A stretch of 64,000 nucleotides of DNA from Acinetobacter sp. B51(2017). Lineage in GTDB: Bacteria > Pseudomonadota > Gammaproteobacteria > Pseudomonadales > Moraxellaceae. The notes below the pieces were generated by a model. It saw only the letters and a list, made by a program, of their open reading frames with translations. It was not told the origin of the DNA and made no database searches. Made by a program: the position numbers and the translations under genes. The stretch lies in assembly GCF_003711395.1 (NCBI RefSeq), contig NZ_PJRJ01000001.1, positions 124,001-188,000 of the forward strand. The letters are read 5' to 3'. Below, piece after piece: positions 19,528-29,051 of this stretch. Every line of letters starts with the position of its first letter. Within the stretch, counting starts at the first letter, position 1.

Positions 19528-20029
19528 GCACTTTTCCTAAATAATCAATTTCGATTTCTTGACCTAAAGGCTGCTCTTCAAAATACAGTTGTATGCGTAC
19601 TGGCTTAACTTCACCATTCCCAAGCCACATCAGTTGAGGTGCTTTTGCATCAAGTAATTCTAAATTACCCGCATTTTGGTAGGACTGCTCGATAGGCGTG
19701 ACTTTAACCCGCACAGCATCAGGCAAAGTTTTGGCCTGAAAGACCTGCATAGGTTGCCATTTTGCCTTAAGCTCACTCGCTTCAGGTTGATATTGCAAGA
19801 CTTGATACACAGTGCCCTGCTGCTGCACTTTAAAATCTAAAGCCAACACTTGGGCTTGCTCATTGGCCAGTCGATGGATGTGTTTTAAATCTAAGATCAG
19901 CACTTCACGTGCTTGCATGGCTTTACGGCGATCTAAGCCTGAAAAATTCATCACCACTAAAGACGCCACAATGCCCATCACTACAATCACCACCATGACT
20001 TCAATCAAGGTAAAACCACGTTCAGACAT
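19517..20029 (-). CDS. gspH: Type II secretion minor pseudopilin GspH
   Basis: 170 residues. Leader MSERG, then FTLIEVMVVIVVMGIVASLVV with Glu at +5, followed by a GspH/FimT-like periplasmic domain. GspH joins the minor tip complex to the major pseudopilin. It begins inside the TetR stop codon (TAATG), so the regulator and the pseudopilin genes are coupled. Confidence 0.87.
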   Translation of the reverse strand: MSERGFTLIEVMVVIVVMGIVASLVVMNFSGLDRRKAMQAREVLILDLKHIHRLANEQAQVLALDFKVQQQGTVYQVLQYQPEASELKAKWQPMQVFQAKTLPDAVRVKVTPIEQSYQNAGNLELLDAKAPQLMWLGNGEVKPVRIQLYFEEQPLGQEIEIDYLGKVHES

Positions 20030-20637
20030 TAAGGCACCACACTTGCAACTTGCTGCGGTAAATGTAAGGCCTGCTCAATCGTGGCAATACGCAGGCTATC
20101 GCGTGAACCCAAATAACGTTGATAAAAACTTGAGTTTAAAATGGCTGCTGTACCGTGGGTAAGGGCCCAAATTGCAGACAAATAGTCACGTCCCGACATC
20201 CGACTGCTGACATCATGCAAATATTGCTCAGTCATCGGAATAATAATGCGTAAACGCTGACGACGGATTTTATACAATTCACTAAATAAATTTTGAATGC
20301 CTTGTCCAGTCATGGATAGACGTTCTTCAATGTGATGAAACAAGACCGTGCGTTCAGGATGGTGAAGATGATGCAGCATAAAATAACCCAGATGCTCAGG
20401 GAATTGCCGATGAGGCGTAAGAATCATGTCAAATAACATACGTTCATTACGAATAATCAGCAACATATATAATTCATCTTTACTTTGAAAATGCTTATAT
20501 AAAGTGCCTTTGGCCAAATCTAGTTCTGCCGCCAACGCATCTAAGGTCATACCTGCTTCGCCATTTTCGAGCAATAATTGCTCGGCGACTTGAAAAATAA
20601 GCGCTTCACGTGCTCGAAATTGTGCCTGACGATCCAT
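20029..20637 (-). CDS. TetR family transcriptional regulator
   Basis: About 202 residues. The N-terminal TetR DNA-binding domain reads ALIFQVAEQLLLENG then MTLDALAAELDLAKGTLYKHF, a near-consensus helix-turn-helix. The C-terminal ligand domain is unassigned, and the protein resembles general TetR regulators of envelope or lipid functions. The start is ATG 20637 or a GTG two codons earlier. It lies 34 bp after tatD and its stop overlaps the gspH start by one base, an unusual fusion of a regulator gene to T2SS genes. No clear operator palindrome is visible just upstream. Confidence 0.88.
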   Translation of the reverse strand: MDRQAQFRAREALIFQVAEQLLLENGEAGMTLDALAAELDLAKGTLYKHFQSKDELYMLLIIRNERMLFDMILTPHRQFPEHLGYFMLHHLHHPERTVLFHHIEERLSMTGQGIQNLFSELYKIRRQRLRIIIPMTEQYLHDVSSRMSGRDYLSAIWALTHGTAAILNSSFYQRYLGSRDSLRIATIEQALHLPQQVASVVP

Positions 20638-20671
20638 CTTCACCGCGATTCTCTCTTTCGTTAATTTTTAT

Positions 20672-21445
20672 TTACTTTTGCGCGAGGAGATTATTGAAGT
20701 TCTGCATGGTAATTTCTGCCATCTCCTCTAGCGATTTATCATATACATCACTTAGAGCTTTGGCTACAAATGGTACATATTTGGGCTCATTTGTTTTACC
20801 ACGATAAGGTACAGGTGCTAAATATGGACTGTCAGTTTCAATTAAAACACGATCCAATGGGACTTGTTTTGCTACGTCACGTAAATCTTGCGCATTTTTA
20901 AACGATACAATCCCTGAGAAAGACACATAGTAACCGCAATCTAGAACCGCTTTGGCTGTTTCCCAATCTTCGGTAAAGCAGTGCAAAATACCATGCGTGG
21001 ATTTTTCGGCACGAATAATATCTACTGTGTCATGCTTTGCTGAACGGGTATGTACGACTACGGGTTTTTTCAGCGCTTGTGAGGCATGAATATGCCGCGC
21101 GAAACAGGCTTTTTGCTCTGCAATAAAGTCAGTGCTATGAAAATAATCTAAACCTGTTTCACCTAAAGCCCAAACTTTGTCGTTAGAGGCAAGTTCTATT
21201 AAATGCTCAGTGGTGGCACGCGCCATGACGCTTGGGTCTTCGCAGGGATGTACCCCAACGGTATAGCCGACATCAGGATGACGTGCGGCAATCGCTGCTA
21301 GGGCAATATGATCATCAAGATCTACTGAGATACTCATAAATTTAGATACGCCCGCAGCACGCGCTTGGGCCAATGCTGCATCTAAATCACCATGGTATGG
21401 TGTTAAATCTAACAGCGTTAAATGACAGTGAGTATCGACAAACAC
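20672..21445 (-). CDS. TatD family metal-dependent hydrolase
   Basis: 257 residues, a TIM-barrel metal hydrolase. The metal ligands His6 and His8 (DTHCHL) are visible, followed by GETGLDYF with a bridging Glu, VVHTRSA, HCFTEDWE and ETDSPYLAP with the late Asp. TatD/YcfH proteins have DNase activity; the in-cell role is uncertain. As in many gammaproteobacteria it follows holB-pilZ. Confidence 0.92.
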   Translation of the reverse strand: MFVDTHCHLTLLDLTPYHGDLDAALAQARAAGVSKFMSISVDLDDHIALAAIAARHPDVGYTVGVHPCEDPSVMARATTEHLIELASNDKVWALGETGLDYFHSTDFIAEQKACFARHIHASQALKKPVVVHTRSAKHDTVDIIRAEKSTHGILHCFTEDWETAKAVLDCGYYVSFSGIVSFKNAQDLRDVAKQVPLDRVLIETDSPYLAPVPYRGKTNEPKYVPFVAKALSDVYDKSLEEMAEITMQNFNNLLAQK

Positions 21446-21472
21446 AATCTTATCCTATGTAATGATCAACAA

Positions 21473-21814
21473 TTACATAGTGTAACTAGTCCTGCCTTCA
21501 GACTTAATACCTGCCAGCAGTTTTTCTGCCTCGGATTTGTAATAAAGTCCTTTTTCACCACTCAATTGAATGCCAAAGCCTGGCACGCTAATCCCGTTCT
21601 GGCGCTGTGAAATCCACACCACTTTACCCGTTAATGGGACTTTTTGTGGGTTATCTGGCAATGTGGCAATCACAAACACTTCTTCTCCCAATTTCACTGG
21701 GAGTTTAGAGGGAATAAATAAACCACCACCTGCCACAAATGGCATATAGCTGGCATAGAGTGTTTCTTTATCTGAAATGTTGGCTTGAATAATCCCGCCC
21801 ATACGTGCGTGCAT
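21473..21814 (-). CDS. pilZ: PilZ domain protein, type IV pilus biogenesis
   Basis: 113 residues from ATG 21814, which has AGGGG 7 nt upstream; the frame extends further but into holB. It aligns with Pseudomonas PilZ: IIQANISDKETLYASYMPFV, GGGLFIPS, LTGKVVWISQ, and the C-terminal tail ending TM. This founding PilZ protein is needed for type IV pili. Like PilZ of P. aeruginosa and Xanthomonas it lacks the c-di-GMP-binding RxxxR motif. It lies directly after holB, the conserved holB-pilZ-tatD order. Confidence 0.92.
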   Translation of the reverse strand: MHARMGGIIQANISDKETLYASYMPFVAGGGLFIPSKLPVKLGEEVFVIATLPDNPQKVPLTGKVVWISQRQNGISVPGFGIQLSGEKGLYYKSEAEKLLAGIKSEGRTSYTM

Positions 21815-21825
21815 GATTTTCCCCT

Positions 21826-22803
21826 TTAAACATGCATGAGTTTGATACATAGCTGATCGACAAGTAACTGACTTTGCACATTTTGTTTAAGCAATAGTTT
21901 GGCTTGTTGTAAATCGCTATATAGTTGAAATAGATACTCTAAATGATAATGTTGTGCAAGTGCACTAAAATCCAAATCAATATTTTTAATGTTTTGACCC
22001 AATTTATAAGCGGTTAAATCTGCCAATAAATATTCAAACATCATTAAAAAGTCGGCAAACACTAAGGTTTTATTCCATTTGTTGGCCATTTGCAGCGGCA
22101 TATTTTTTTGACTGACCAATTTTAGCCAGTCGTGTACAAATTCCGCGCGGCGCCCTAACCATTCATTGCCTGCCAATTCCAATGCTTGAATCGGCATTTG
22201 ATTGGCCAAATTCATGAGTAAATCATATTGGCTTTGTCCGGCTTGGGGTAAATGCTGCTTCAAATAGTCTTGCGCTTGATCAGAATTAATCCGATCTAAA
22301 GCGAAATGTTGTAAACGACTACGAATTGTGGCGGGTAATTTTAAGTAATGCTGTGCCAACAGAATAATTAAAACCTGCTCACCAGGTTCTTCTAAAGTTT
22401 TAAGCAAAGCATTACTTGAGGCCTGATTTAACGCTTCAGCCGGCTGAATAACAATAACCCGCCAACCTTCGCCGGTTTGTTGTACAAATGGTAGTAGGTC
22501 GCGGATCTTTTCAATCTTAATTTGCGCGTTTTGCTTCTTATTTTCTTCATCAGTACTCACATAGACATAGTTGGGATGGGTGTTGGCAGCCAGCCATTGA
22601 CAGCTACTGCATTGCCCACAGGCTGCTTGCGGTTGTCGCGCTTGGCATAACACCCAAGCGACAAATTGTTTGGCAAAAGCTTCTTTACCTGAACCTGTTT
22701 TACCATAAAACAATAAGCCGTGCCCAATATTGGGAAAACGGCTGGTTAAATTCTGCCAAAGTGCTTGTTGCCAAGGATACACCTGCGGCGCGACATCTTG
22801 CAT
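21826..22803 (-). CDS. holB: DNA polymerase III delta' subunit
   Basis: 325 residues from ATG 22803, chosen because AGGG lies 6 nt upstream; a TTG at 22821 is the alternative. It is part of the clamp loader that places the beta sliding clamp on primed DNA. A P-loop-like GKTGSGK is at residues 34-40, the zinc module uses Cys53, Cys62, Cys65 and Cys68, and the SSNALLKTLEEP signature (sensor region) is intact. It follows kdsB within a few bases. Confidence 0.94.
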   Translation of the reverse strand: MQDVAPQVYPWQQALWQNLTSRFPNIGHGLLFYGKTGSGKEAFAKQFVAWVLCQARQPQAACGQCSSCQWLAANTHPNYVYVSTDEENKKQNAQIKIEKIRDLLPFVQQTGEGWRVIVIQPAEALNQASSNALLKTLEEPGEQVLIILLAQHYLKLPATIRSRLQHFALDRINSDQAQDYLKQHLPQAGQSQYDLLMNLANQMPIQALELAGNEWLGRRAEFVHDWLKLVSQKNMPLQMANKWNKTLVFADFLMMFEYLLADLTAYKLGQNIKNIDLDFSALAQHYHLEYLFQLYSDLQQAKLLLKQNVQSQLLVDQLCIKLMHV

Positions 22804-22813
22804 ATATGTCCCT

Positions 22814-23572
22814 TTATTCAAACGCAGCTATAGGCATGGCGTTTAAACGGTCTAAGTCTGCTTGCGTATCGACACCAGGCGGTAGGTTTGCCTCAGCAAT
22901 GCTAATGGCAATACGATGCCCATTTTCGAGCACCCGTAATTGCTCTAACGATTCGAGCTGTTCTAAAACGCCCATATCCCAAGTTACATATTCTTGTAGT
23001 AATTGCACGCGATACGCATATAAACCTAAATGACGGTACGCAGCAGCGTGTAGTTTTTCAGACAGTTTTGACCCATCACGGTCATAAGGAATCGTGGCAC
23101 GGCTAAAATATAATGCTTGATTAAATTTTGACATCACCACTTTAACGATGCTATCACGCTGAAATTCACCTAAGGCTTGAATCGGTTCGCATAAGGTTGA
23201 CATCGAACAATCTGGTTTGGCTTCTAATAAATCAGCCACTTGCTGCACCAATTTAGCTGGCAATAAAGGTTCATCACCTTGTACATTGACAATAATATCT
23301 TGACTGTCCCAACCCTTAATACGCGCCACTTCGCTTAAGCGGTCAGTACCCGATGGATGATTAGGCGAGGTCATCACCACATCAATGCCTTCGGCCTGAC
23401 AAATTTGCGCGATACGTGCATCATCGGTTGCCACGCAGACATCATCAAAGCCTTGTACTTTTTTAGCCTGATCGACGACACGTAAAATCATGGCGCGACC
23501 ATGAATCTCAAGCAGCGGTTTACCAGGTAAACGTGAGCTGGCAAAGCGTGCAGGAATCACAATATGTTTCAT
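22814..23572 (-). CDS. kdsB: 3-deoxy-manno-octulosonate cytidylyltransferase
   Basis: 252 residues. Activates Kdo as CMP-Kdo for lipooligosaccharide core synthesis. The nucleotide-binding N-terminus is [24 protein letters not shown] carries the metal-binding Asp, and HLGLYAYR and [11 protein letters not shown] are family signatures. It is part of the msbA-lpxK-kdsB lipid A/Kdo export and assembly run, and lies 3 bp after lpxK. Confidence 0.96.
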   Translation of the reverse strand: MKHIVIPARFASSRLPGKPLLEIHGRAMILRVVDQAKKVQGFDDVCVATDDARIAQICQAEGIDVVMTSPNHPSGTDRLSEVARIKGWDSQDIIVNVQGDEPLLPAKLVQQVADLLEAKPDCSMSTLCEPIQALGEFQRDSIVKVVMSKFNQALYFSRATIPYDRDGSKLSEKLHAAAYRHLGLYAYRVQLLQEYVTWDMGVLEQLESLEQLRVLENGHRIAISIAEANLPPGVDTQADLDRLNAMPIAAFE

Positions 23573-23575
23573 GTC

Positions 23576-24583
23576 TTAACCTTTTGAAGAAACACCCAAC
23601 AACTTGAGTTGTTGCATTAAGGTGGAGTAACAAACATCAGATAAAACTGCCTCAACAGGCACCACCCAAATATTATTTTTAAAATTGGGCTGTTGCTTAA
23701 GTAAAGGCAGCAGTTTGACCGCGTCTTTTTCGGTGGTAATAATCGGCTGATGATCGTCAAAGCTTAAATCTGACAATTCATAGTCGTAATGATCGGGAAA
23801 TTCATGACATTGGAAATGTAAAATCCCCATCGACTCTAAGGTTTGGTAAAAACGCTGTGGAAAACCTATCCCGACCACCGCATAAAAATTTTGTTTCGGA
23901 TCAAATAGCTCTGCTGTAGCAGCATGCAATAAATAGGGCTTTGCCGCGTGTAAATGCATATGCATTGGCCGTGTGGGCTGACTGCTATGTTCAATCACAG
24001 TGGCGGTGTCTAAACGTGTTTTAGGTTCGCGTAAGTAGCCCTCTGGCAAAATTTTCTCATTGCCCAGCCCTCGATTTTGATCCAACACAATCCATTCAAT
24101 GTCACGCGCCAAAGCCAAGTGCTGTAAGCCATCATCACTAATAATTAAATCCAGTTCATAACGGCTTAATAACAGCTCAATACTTTCACGGCGATTAGGG
24201 CCGACCGCCATCGGTGCGTCTGTCGATTGCACAATTAAACATGGTTCATCACCCACATATTCAGGCGTTGAATCTAAGTCGACTAGCGCAGGAAATGGCC
24301 CACGGCCACCATAACCACGACTAATCACCCCAACACGGATGCCTTGGCTTTGTAAATAACTCACCAATTGAATCAGCAATGGCGTTTTACCACTACCACC
24401 CACGGTAATATTCCCAATCACCATCACTGGCACTGGCGCGCGATAAGCCGTTTTAATTCCTTTTTGATACAAGCTTTGATTAAGCAAAAATCCGCCACGG
24501 TACAGCCATGACAATGGTCGAAGAACAACAAGCCATTTTGCCTGTGTCTGCCAAGCCTGTTGGATGAACTGTGCCAATGCCAT
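23576..24583 (-). CDS. lpxK: Tetraacyldisaccharide 4'-kinase
   Basis: 335 residues. Phosphorylates the 4' position of lipid A disaccharide to give lipid IVA at the inner membrane. The N-terminal membrane-associated helix is followed by Walker A VGGSGKTP at residues 61-68. SRGYGGRG and DDGLQHLALARD (substrate-side motif) are conserved. It lies 3 bp from msbA and 3 bp from kdsB, so it is co-transcribed. Confidence 0.96.
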   Translation of the reverse strand: MALAQFIQQAWQTQAKWLVVLRPLSWLYRGGFLLNQSLYQKGIKTAYRAPVPVMVIGNITVGGSGKTPLLIQLVSYLQSQGIRVGVISRGYGGRGPFPALVDLDSTPEYVGDEPCLIVQSTDAPMAVGPNRRESIELLLSRYELDLIISDDGLQHLALARDIEWIVLDQNRGLGNEKILPEGYLREPKTRLDTATVIEHSSQPTRPMHMHLHAAKPYLLHAATAELFDPKQNFYAVVGIGFPQRFYQTLESMGILHFQCHEFPDHYDYELSDLSFDDHQPIITTEKDAVKLLPLLKQQPNFKNNIWVVPVEAVLSDVCYSTLMQQLKLLGVSSKG

Positions 24584-24586
24584 CGA

Positions 24587-26314
24587 TCAATGCTCCTCAA
24601 AATTGCGTTGATGCAATTGATAATACGCGCCTTGCTTGGCCAGTAATGCTGCATGCGTACCTTGCTCAACAATACGCCCTTGATCCATCACCACAATAAT
24701 ATCAGCATTTTCAATGGTCGATAAACGATGCGCAATCACAATCGTGGTACGATCTTGCATCGCAGCATCAAAGGCCTGTTGAATAAAGTATTCTGATTCG
24801 TTATCTAAGGCACTGGTGGCTTCATCTAAAATCAAAATCGGTGCATTTTTTAAGATGGCACGGGCAATCGCAATACGTTGGCGTTGACCACCTGACAGAT
24901 TAAGACCCTGTGCCCCAAGCACCGTGTCGTAGCCTTGTGGCAATTGCATAATAAAGTCATGTGCATAGGCGGCTTTGGCAGCGGCAATAATTTCATCATC
25001 AGTTGCACCTTCAAGCTGACCATAGGCAATATTTTCGCGCACCGTGCGGTTAAACAGCACCACTTGTTGATTGACCATTGCGATTTGAGTACGCAAACTA
25101 TTCATTTCAATGTCTTGAATTGGATATTGATCAAATAAAATTTGCCCACTGCTGAGTTCTTGATAGCGCACCAATAAATTGACCAACGAGGTTTTACCCG
25201 CACCGCTGCGCCCCACCAATGCAACAGTTTGTCCCGCTTTGACCTCTAAATTAAAGTCATGAATCGCATGATGGCCATCACTATAAACTAAATTGACATT
25301 TTGTAAGCTTAACTGACCTTTTAAGACTGGGGTTTGCGTGCCTGTATTTTGCTCTTCGGGTAAATCTAATAATTCAAACACTGAATGCGCTGCTGCCATA
25401 CCACGCTGTAATTTTTCATTGACATCGGTTAAGGCTTTGATTGGTTTTGCTAACATACCCGCGGCGGTAATATACGCCACAAATTCACCTGCCGTAGTTT
25501 CACGTAATATTTCTGGACGTAGCGCAATCCAAATAATAATACTCATCGCCAGTGACATAATAAACTGCACTACAGGGCTATTGAGCTGCTGCACCGCCAC
25601 CATTTTTAAACCACGGCGTAAGTTTTCCAAAGAGCTGTCACGAAAACGTGCTTGCTCGTAAGTCTGACCACCAAAGCCTTTCACCACCAAATGCCCATTG
25701 ACGGTTTCTTGTACCACATGATTGACATCACCCATGGTATTTTGCACTTGCTTAGACAACTTACGCATACGCTTTGAAGCTTGGCGAATAATCACCCCAA
25801 TGAGTGGCCCAAAAATTAAAATACAGATGGTCAAACGCCAGTTACTGTAAATCAAATAGCCCATTAACCCTAAAGCAATCAAACCTTGTTGCAAAATGGT
25901 TTTTAAAGATTCGGTAGAGGCAGCCGTGAGCTGCTCCACGTTATACATGATTTTGGCAGTAATATGCCCACTGGTATTGTCTAAATAATATTGCGACGGT
26001 AAACGCAGCAATTTAGCAAACACTTCTTGGCGTACATTAAAAATCAGATTACGTGAAATCACCGCGGTAAAATAACCACCCATAAAGGTTCCTAAACCAC
26101 GGAAAAACATGAGCAAGACCACCAAAATTGGAAATAAGGTGGTAAAACTTTGGTCTTTGCCTTGGATGGCCGTAATAATGTATTCCAGTAGTTTTGCAAC
26201 AGACACTTCAGTTGCGGCGTTGATGGTAAAACCCAACACTACTAAGATCGCTATGCCCCAATACTGTTTTAAATAACCCAGCAAACGCATATAGATCTTT
26301 AAATCTTGATTCAC
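24587..26314 (-). CDS. msbA: Lipid A export ATP-binding/permease MsbA
   Basis: 575 residues, a half-transporter of six transmembrane helices followed by an ABC ATPase domain. Walker A is GRSGAGKT, the signature is LSGGQRQR, Walker B is ILILDEATSALD and the H-loop is VIAHRLST. It flips lipid A-core across the inner membrane as a homodimer. Its start overlaps the exbD stop (ATGA), and lpxK and kdsB follow, so it sits in one message with lipid A assembly genes. Confidence 0.96.
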   Translation of the reverse strand: MNQDLKIYMRLLGYLKQYWGIAILVVLGFTINAATEVSVAKLLEYIITAIQGKDQSFTTLFPILVVLLMFFRGLGTFMGGYFTAVISRNLIFNVRQEVFAKLLRLPSQYYLDNTSGHITAKIMYNVEQLTAASTESLKTILQQGLIALGLMGYLIYSNWRLTICILIFGPLIGVIIRQASKRMRKLSKQVQNTMGDVNHVVQETVNGHLVVKGFGGQTYEQARFRDSSLENLRRGLKMVAVQQLNSPVVQFIMSLAMSIIIWIALRPEILRETTAGEFVAYITAAGMLAKPIKALTDVNEKLQRGMAAAHSVFELLDLPEEQNTGTQTPVLKGQLSLQNVNLVYSDGHHAIHDFNLEVKAGQTVALVGRSGAGKTSLVNLLVRYQELSSGQILFDQYPIQDIEMNSLRTQIAMVNQQVVLFNRTVRENIAYGQLEGATDDEIIAAAKAAYAHDFIMQLPQGYDTVLGAQGLNLSGGQRQRIAIARAILKNAPILILDEATSALDNESEYFIQQAFDAAMQDRTTIVIAHRLSTIENADIIVVMDQGRIVEQGTHAALLAKQGAYYQLHQRNFEEH

Positions 26315-26739
26315 TCATCACCTCGAGCAGGCACTTTGGTACTGATATTAATATTAACAAAACCCAGCTGACCGGCGACATCCATGACACGGATCACATC
26401 TTGATGGGAGGCTTTGGCATCTGCGGCAATAATCAACATCAAGTCACGGCGTTGATTGGCAATATGTTGTATGGCATGACTTAAATCTTGGCTATGCTGA
26501 CTATTTAAGCTTTGACCATTTAAAGTGTATTGCCCTTTAGCATCGACCACCACTTCAATTTTATGTTCATACTGCTTGCTCGGCACGCCTTGGGCATCTG
26601 GCAACGTCAAATTCATACGACTATATTGATTAAAACTGGTCGAGAGCAGTAAAAAAATTAAGATAAACAACAAGCAATCAATCATCGGGGTGAGATTGAT
26701 ATGAATATCATCGGTCATTTGGCGACGCTGAAACTTCAT
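26311..26739 (-). CDS. exbD: ExbD/TolR family biopolymer transport protein
   Basis: 142 residues: one N-terminal transmembrane helix containing the functional Asp (TPMIDCLLFILIFLLLSTS), then a periplasmic domain. It works with an ExbB/TolQ-type motor using proton flow. ATG 26739 shares a base with the exbB stop; a GTG one codon earlier is possible. No TonB-like gene is adjacent. The exbB-exbD-msbA-lpxK-kdsB order hints at a link with LPS transport, though this is inference. Confidence 0.9.
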   Translation of the reverse strand: MKFQRRQMTDDIHINLTPMIDCLLFILIFLLLSTSFNQYSRMNLTLPDAQGVPSKQYEHKIEVVVDAKGQYTLNGQSLNSQHSQDLSHAIQHIANQRRDLMLIIAADAKASHQDVIRVMDVAGQLGFVNINISTKVPARGDE

Positions 26740-27347
26740 CACTGACCTTTTTGATAAAAGTAAGCAGCATGAAACAGCGTGGCTTGTTGTTCAAGCACAG
26801 CTACATATTCTTGCACTAAACGTTGAAAATAACGATAGGCAAATAAGGCAGGCACGGCAATCAACATACCCACCGCAGTCGTAATTAAGGCTTTAGAAAT
26901 CCCTGGAATCATTAACGTAGGATTACTATGGTTACTTAAATCTAAAATTAAAAAAGATTCAATAATCCCAAGTACCGTTCCCAACAAACCCAATAGCGGT
27001 GCAACTGCACTTAAGGTGCCTAGAAAATTAATATTTTTTTCTAGATAGCCAATTTCCTCTGAGGCCACCGCTTCCATTTGCGCCCGTGCATATTCAGGGC
27101 TTTGCAAACGGCTAAGCTCGCCTGCCATAAAAATCCGACCCAAAGTTGAATCTTTCAGCTGGGCATTTTGATGCAAGGCATCCATGACCACTTGCGGATT
27201 TTCATCACCGCGCAACAATAAGGCACTTGGGAGAATGGTTTGACGTTTTAAGCGAATTAAGCGTTCTAAGCTAATCGCCAACATAAAGATAGAACATAGC
27301 ATTAACGGCAACATCAGCCAACCGCCTGCTTTTACCAACTCCCACAT
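26739..27347 (-). CDS. exbB: ExbB/TolQ family proton-channel protein (MotA/TolQ/ExbB)
   Basis: 202 residues with three predicted membrane helices. The first is MWELVKAGGWLMLPLMLCSIF. The conserved pore region is LGTLSAVAPLLGLLGTVLG, followed by ISKALITTAVGMLIAVPAL with the family Thr. It pairs with the following ExbD. Whether the pair energises a TonB receptor, Tol-like function or something else is not settled by sequence. Confidence 0.9.
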   Translation of the reverse strand: MWELVKAGGWLMLPLMLCSIFMLAISLERLIRLKRQTILPSALLLRGDENPQVVMDALHQNAQLKDSTLGRIFMAGELSRLQSPEYARAQMEAVASEEIGYLEKNINFLGTLSAVAPLLGLLGTVLGIIESFLILDLSNHSNPTLMIPGISKALITTAVGMLIAVPALFAYRYFQRLVQEYVAVLEQQATLFHAAYFYQKGQ

Positions 27348-27362
27348 GCCTATAATTCCCTC

Positions 27363-28253
27363 TTAATCTGCTAAACAGATATCTAAAATGCCATCTAATT
27401 CATCTAAAGAATGATAATGGATGACCAATTTACCTTTGCCATGCTTGTTATAATCAATTTTGACATCGGCACTAAAGCGTTCTGATAAACGCTGGGTTAA
27501 TTGCTGAATATCTGCTGCAAGCTCAGGTTTAACACGATCTTGTTTTGGGGTATTTAAATCGCGTACCAATTGTTCGGTTTGACGTACAGACAAACTTTTT
27601 TCAATGACTAATTCAGCAATCTTGACTTGCTCTTTCGGCTTAAGCGTCAAAATTGCGCGTGCATGACCCATATCCAATAAATCTTGCTGCATTAAATCTT
27701 TAACGGGTTCCGCTAAAGTCAGTAAACGCAATAAGTTACTGACAGTGGTACGCGCTTTACCGACCGTTTCGGCAATTTCTTGATGGCTTAAACCAAATTC
27801 ATCATGAAAACGCTGTAGCGCCATCGCTTGGTCGATTGGATTTAAGTCTTGACGTTGGATGTTTTCAATTAAAGCTAAAGCAATGGCCACTTGATCGGGT
27901 AAATCGCGCACAATCGCAGGAATTTCAGTTAAACCTGCCAATTGCGCTGCACGCCAACGACGTTCACCAGCAATAATCTCATACGGGCGCTGCTCATCAC
28001 CCTCTACAGGGCGTACCACAATCGGTTGCATGACGCCATGTTTTTCAATGGATGCTGCAAGCTCTTGCAAGTCTTGTTCATTAATAGAACGACGTGGCTG
28101 ATATTCACCACGTTTGAGTAAATGCACGTTGAGCTGTTTGAGTTGACCGTGGTCTAAGCTTTGTGCTTCAAGTTGTAGTTTTTCTTTTTGAATCGAACCC
28201 AATAAGGCATCTAAACCACGACCTTTAGCTAGTCCGCGTTTTTTAATGGTCAT
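27363..28253 (-). CDS. parB: Chromosome-partitioning protein ParB
   Basis: 296 residues. The N-terminal ParB/Noc CTPase domain contains the GERRWRAAQLAGL box and IVRPVEGDEQRPYEIIAGER. A central helix-turn-helix (LSHQEIAETVGKARTTVSNLLRLL) binds parS, and a C-terminal dimer domain follows. Its start overlaps the parA stop (ATGA). With ParA it segregates replicated origins. Confidence 0.96.
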   Translation of the reverse strand: MTIKKRGLAKGRGLDALLGSIQKEKLQLEAQSLDHGQLKQLNVHLLKRGEYQPRRSINEQDLQELAASIEKHGVMQPIVVRPVEGDEQRPYEIIAGERRWRAAQLAGLTEIPAIVRDLPDQVAIALALIENIQRQDLNPIDQAMALQRFHDEFGLSHQEIAETVGKARTTVSNLLRLLTLAEPVKDLMQQDLLDMGHARAILTLKPKEQVKIAELVIEKSLSVRQTEQLVRDLNTPKQDRVKPELAADIQQLTQRLSERFSADVKIDYNKHGKGKLVIHYHSLDELDGILDICLAD

Positions 28254-29026
28254 GCTTTAGCTCCTGTTTTAATTTTTTTAATGACTTCAGCAGCAAAATT
28301 TAAGTATGCTACTGCACCTTTTGAACTCTTTTCAAAATAGATCACAGGTAAACCATGTGCAGGGGCTTCAGCTAAGCGCACATTACGTGGAATCACAGTA
28401 TCATAGAGTTTTTTGCCAAAGTATTGTTGCAATTCTTCAGCAACGTCACGGGTCAAGGCATTACGTGCATCATACATAGTACGTAATACACCAATAATTT
28501 CTAGATTTGGATTTACCGCTTGTTGAATACGATCAATGGTTTGGGTGAGATCAGCCAAACCCTCTAAGGCATAATATTCACACTGCATCGGAATAATCAC
28601 CCCTTCGACCGCAGCCAAGGCATTAATAGTAATTAAGCTTAAACTCGGTGCGCAGTCAATAATAATAAAATCATAACTGTGCTCTACTTGTTTTAAGGCT
28701 TCGCGCAAAATAAACTCACGTCCGTCTTGCTCAGCAATCGCCAGCTCAACGCCAGCTAAATCACGGTTAGACCCTAAAACTTTATAGCCCACTTCTGCTT
28801 TAGTAATCGCGGTTTCAATCGGCACCTCACCCAGTAGCACATCAGTGACAGAGTAAAGTAGATCGTTTTTTTGTACCCCAGAACCCATGGTGGCGTTGCC
28901 CTGAGAGTCCATATCAACCAATAACACGCGTTTTTTTAATACTGCAAGCGAGGCAGCCAAATTTACTGCGGTTGTGGTTTTACCTACGCCACCTTTTTGG
29001 TTCGCAATCGCAATAATGTGTGCCAT
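28250..29026 (-). CDS. parA: Chromosome-partitioning ATPase ParA
   Basis: 258 residues. The deviant Walker A KGGVGKTT is at residues 11-18, switch I is DMDSQGNAT, and Walker B is DFIIIDCAPSL. It lacks an N-terminal regulatory extension, as in chromosomal (Soj-type) ParA. It lies 25 bp after rsmG and overlaps parB, the conserved rsmG-parA-parB block. Confidence 0.97.
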   Translation of the reverse strand: MAHIIAIANQKGGVGKTTTAVNLAASLAVLKKRVLLVDMDSQGNATMGSGVQKNDLLYSVTDVLLGEVPIETAITKAEVGYKVLGSNRDLAGVELAIAEQDGREFILREALKQVEHSYDFIIIDCAPSLSLITINALAAVEGVIIPMQCEYYALEGLADLTQTIDRIQQAVNPNLEIIGVLRTMYDARNALTRDVAEELQQYFGKKLYDTVIPRNVRLAEAPAHGLPVIYFEKSSKGAVAYLNFAAEVIKKIKTGAKA

Positions 29027-29051
29027 GGTAAATCCTAATCCTTAGAAAAAA

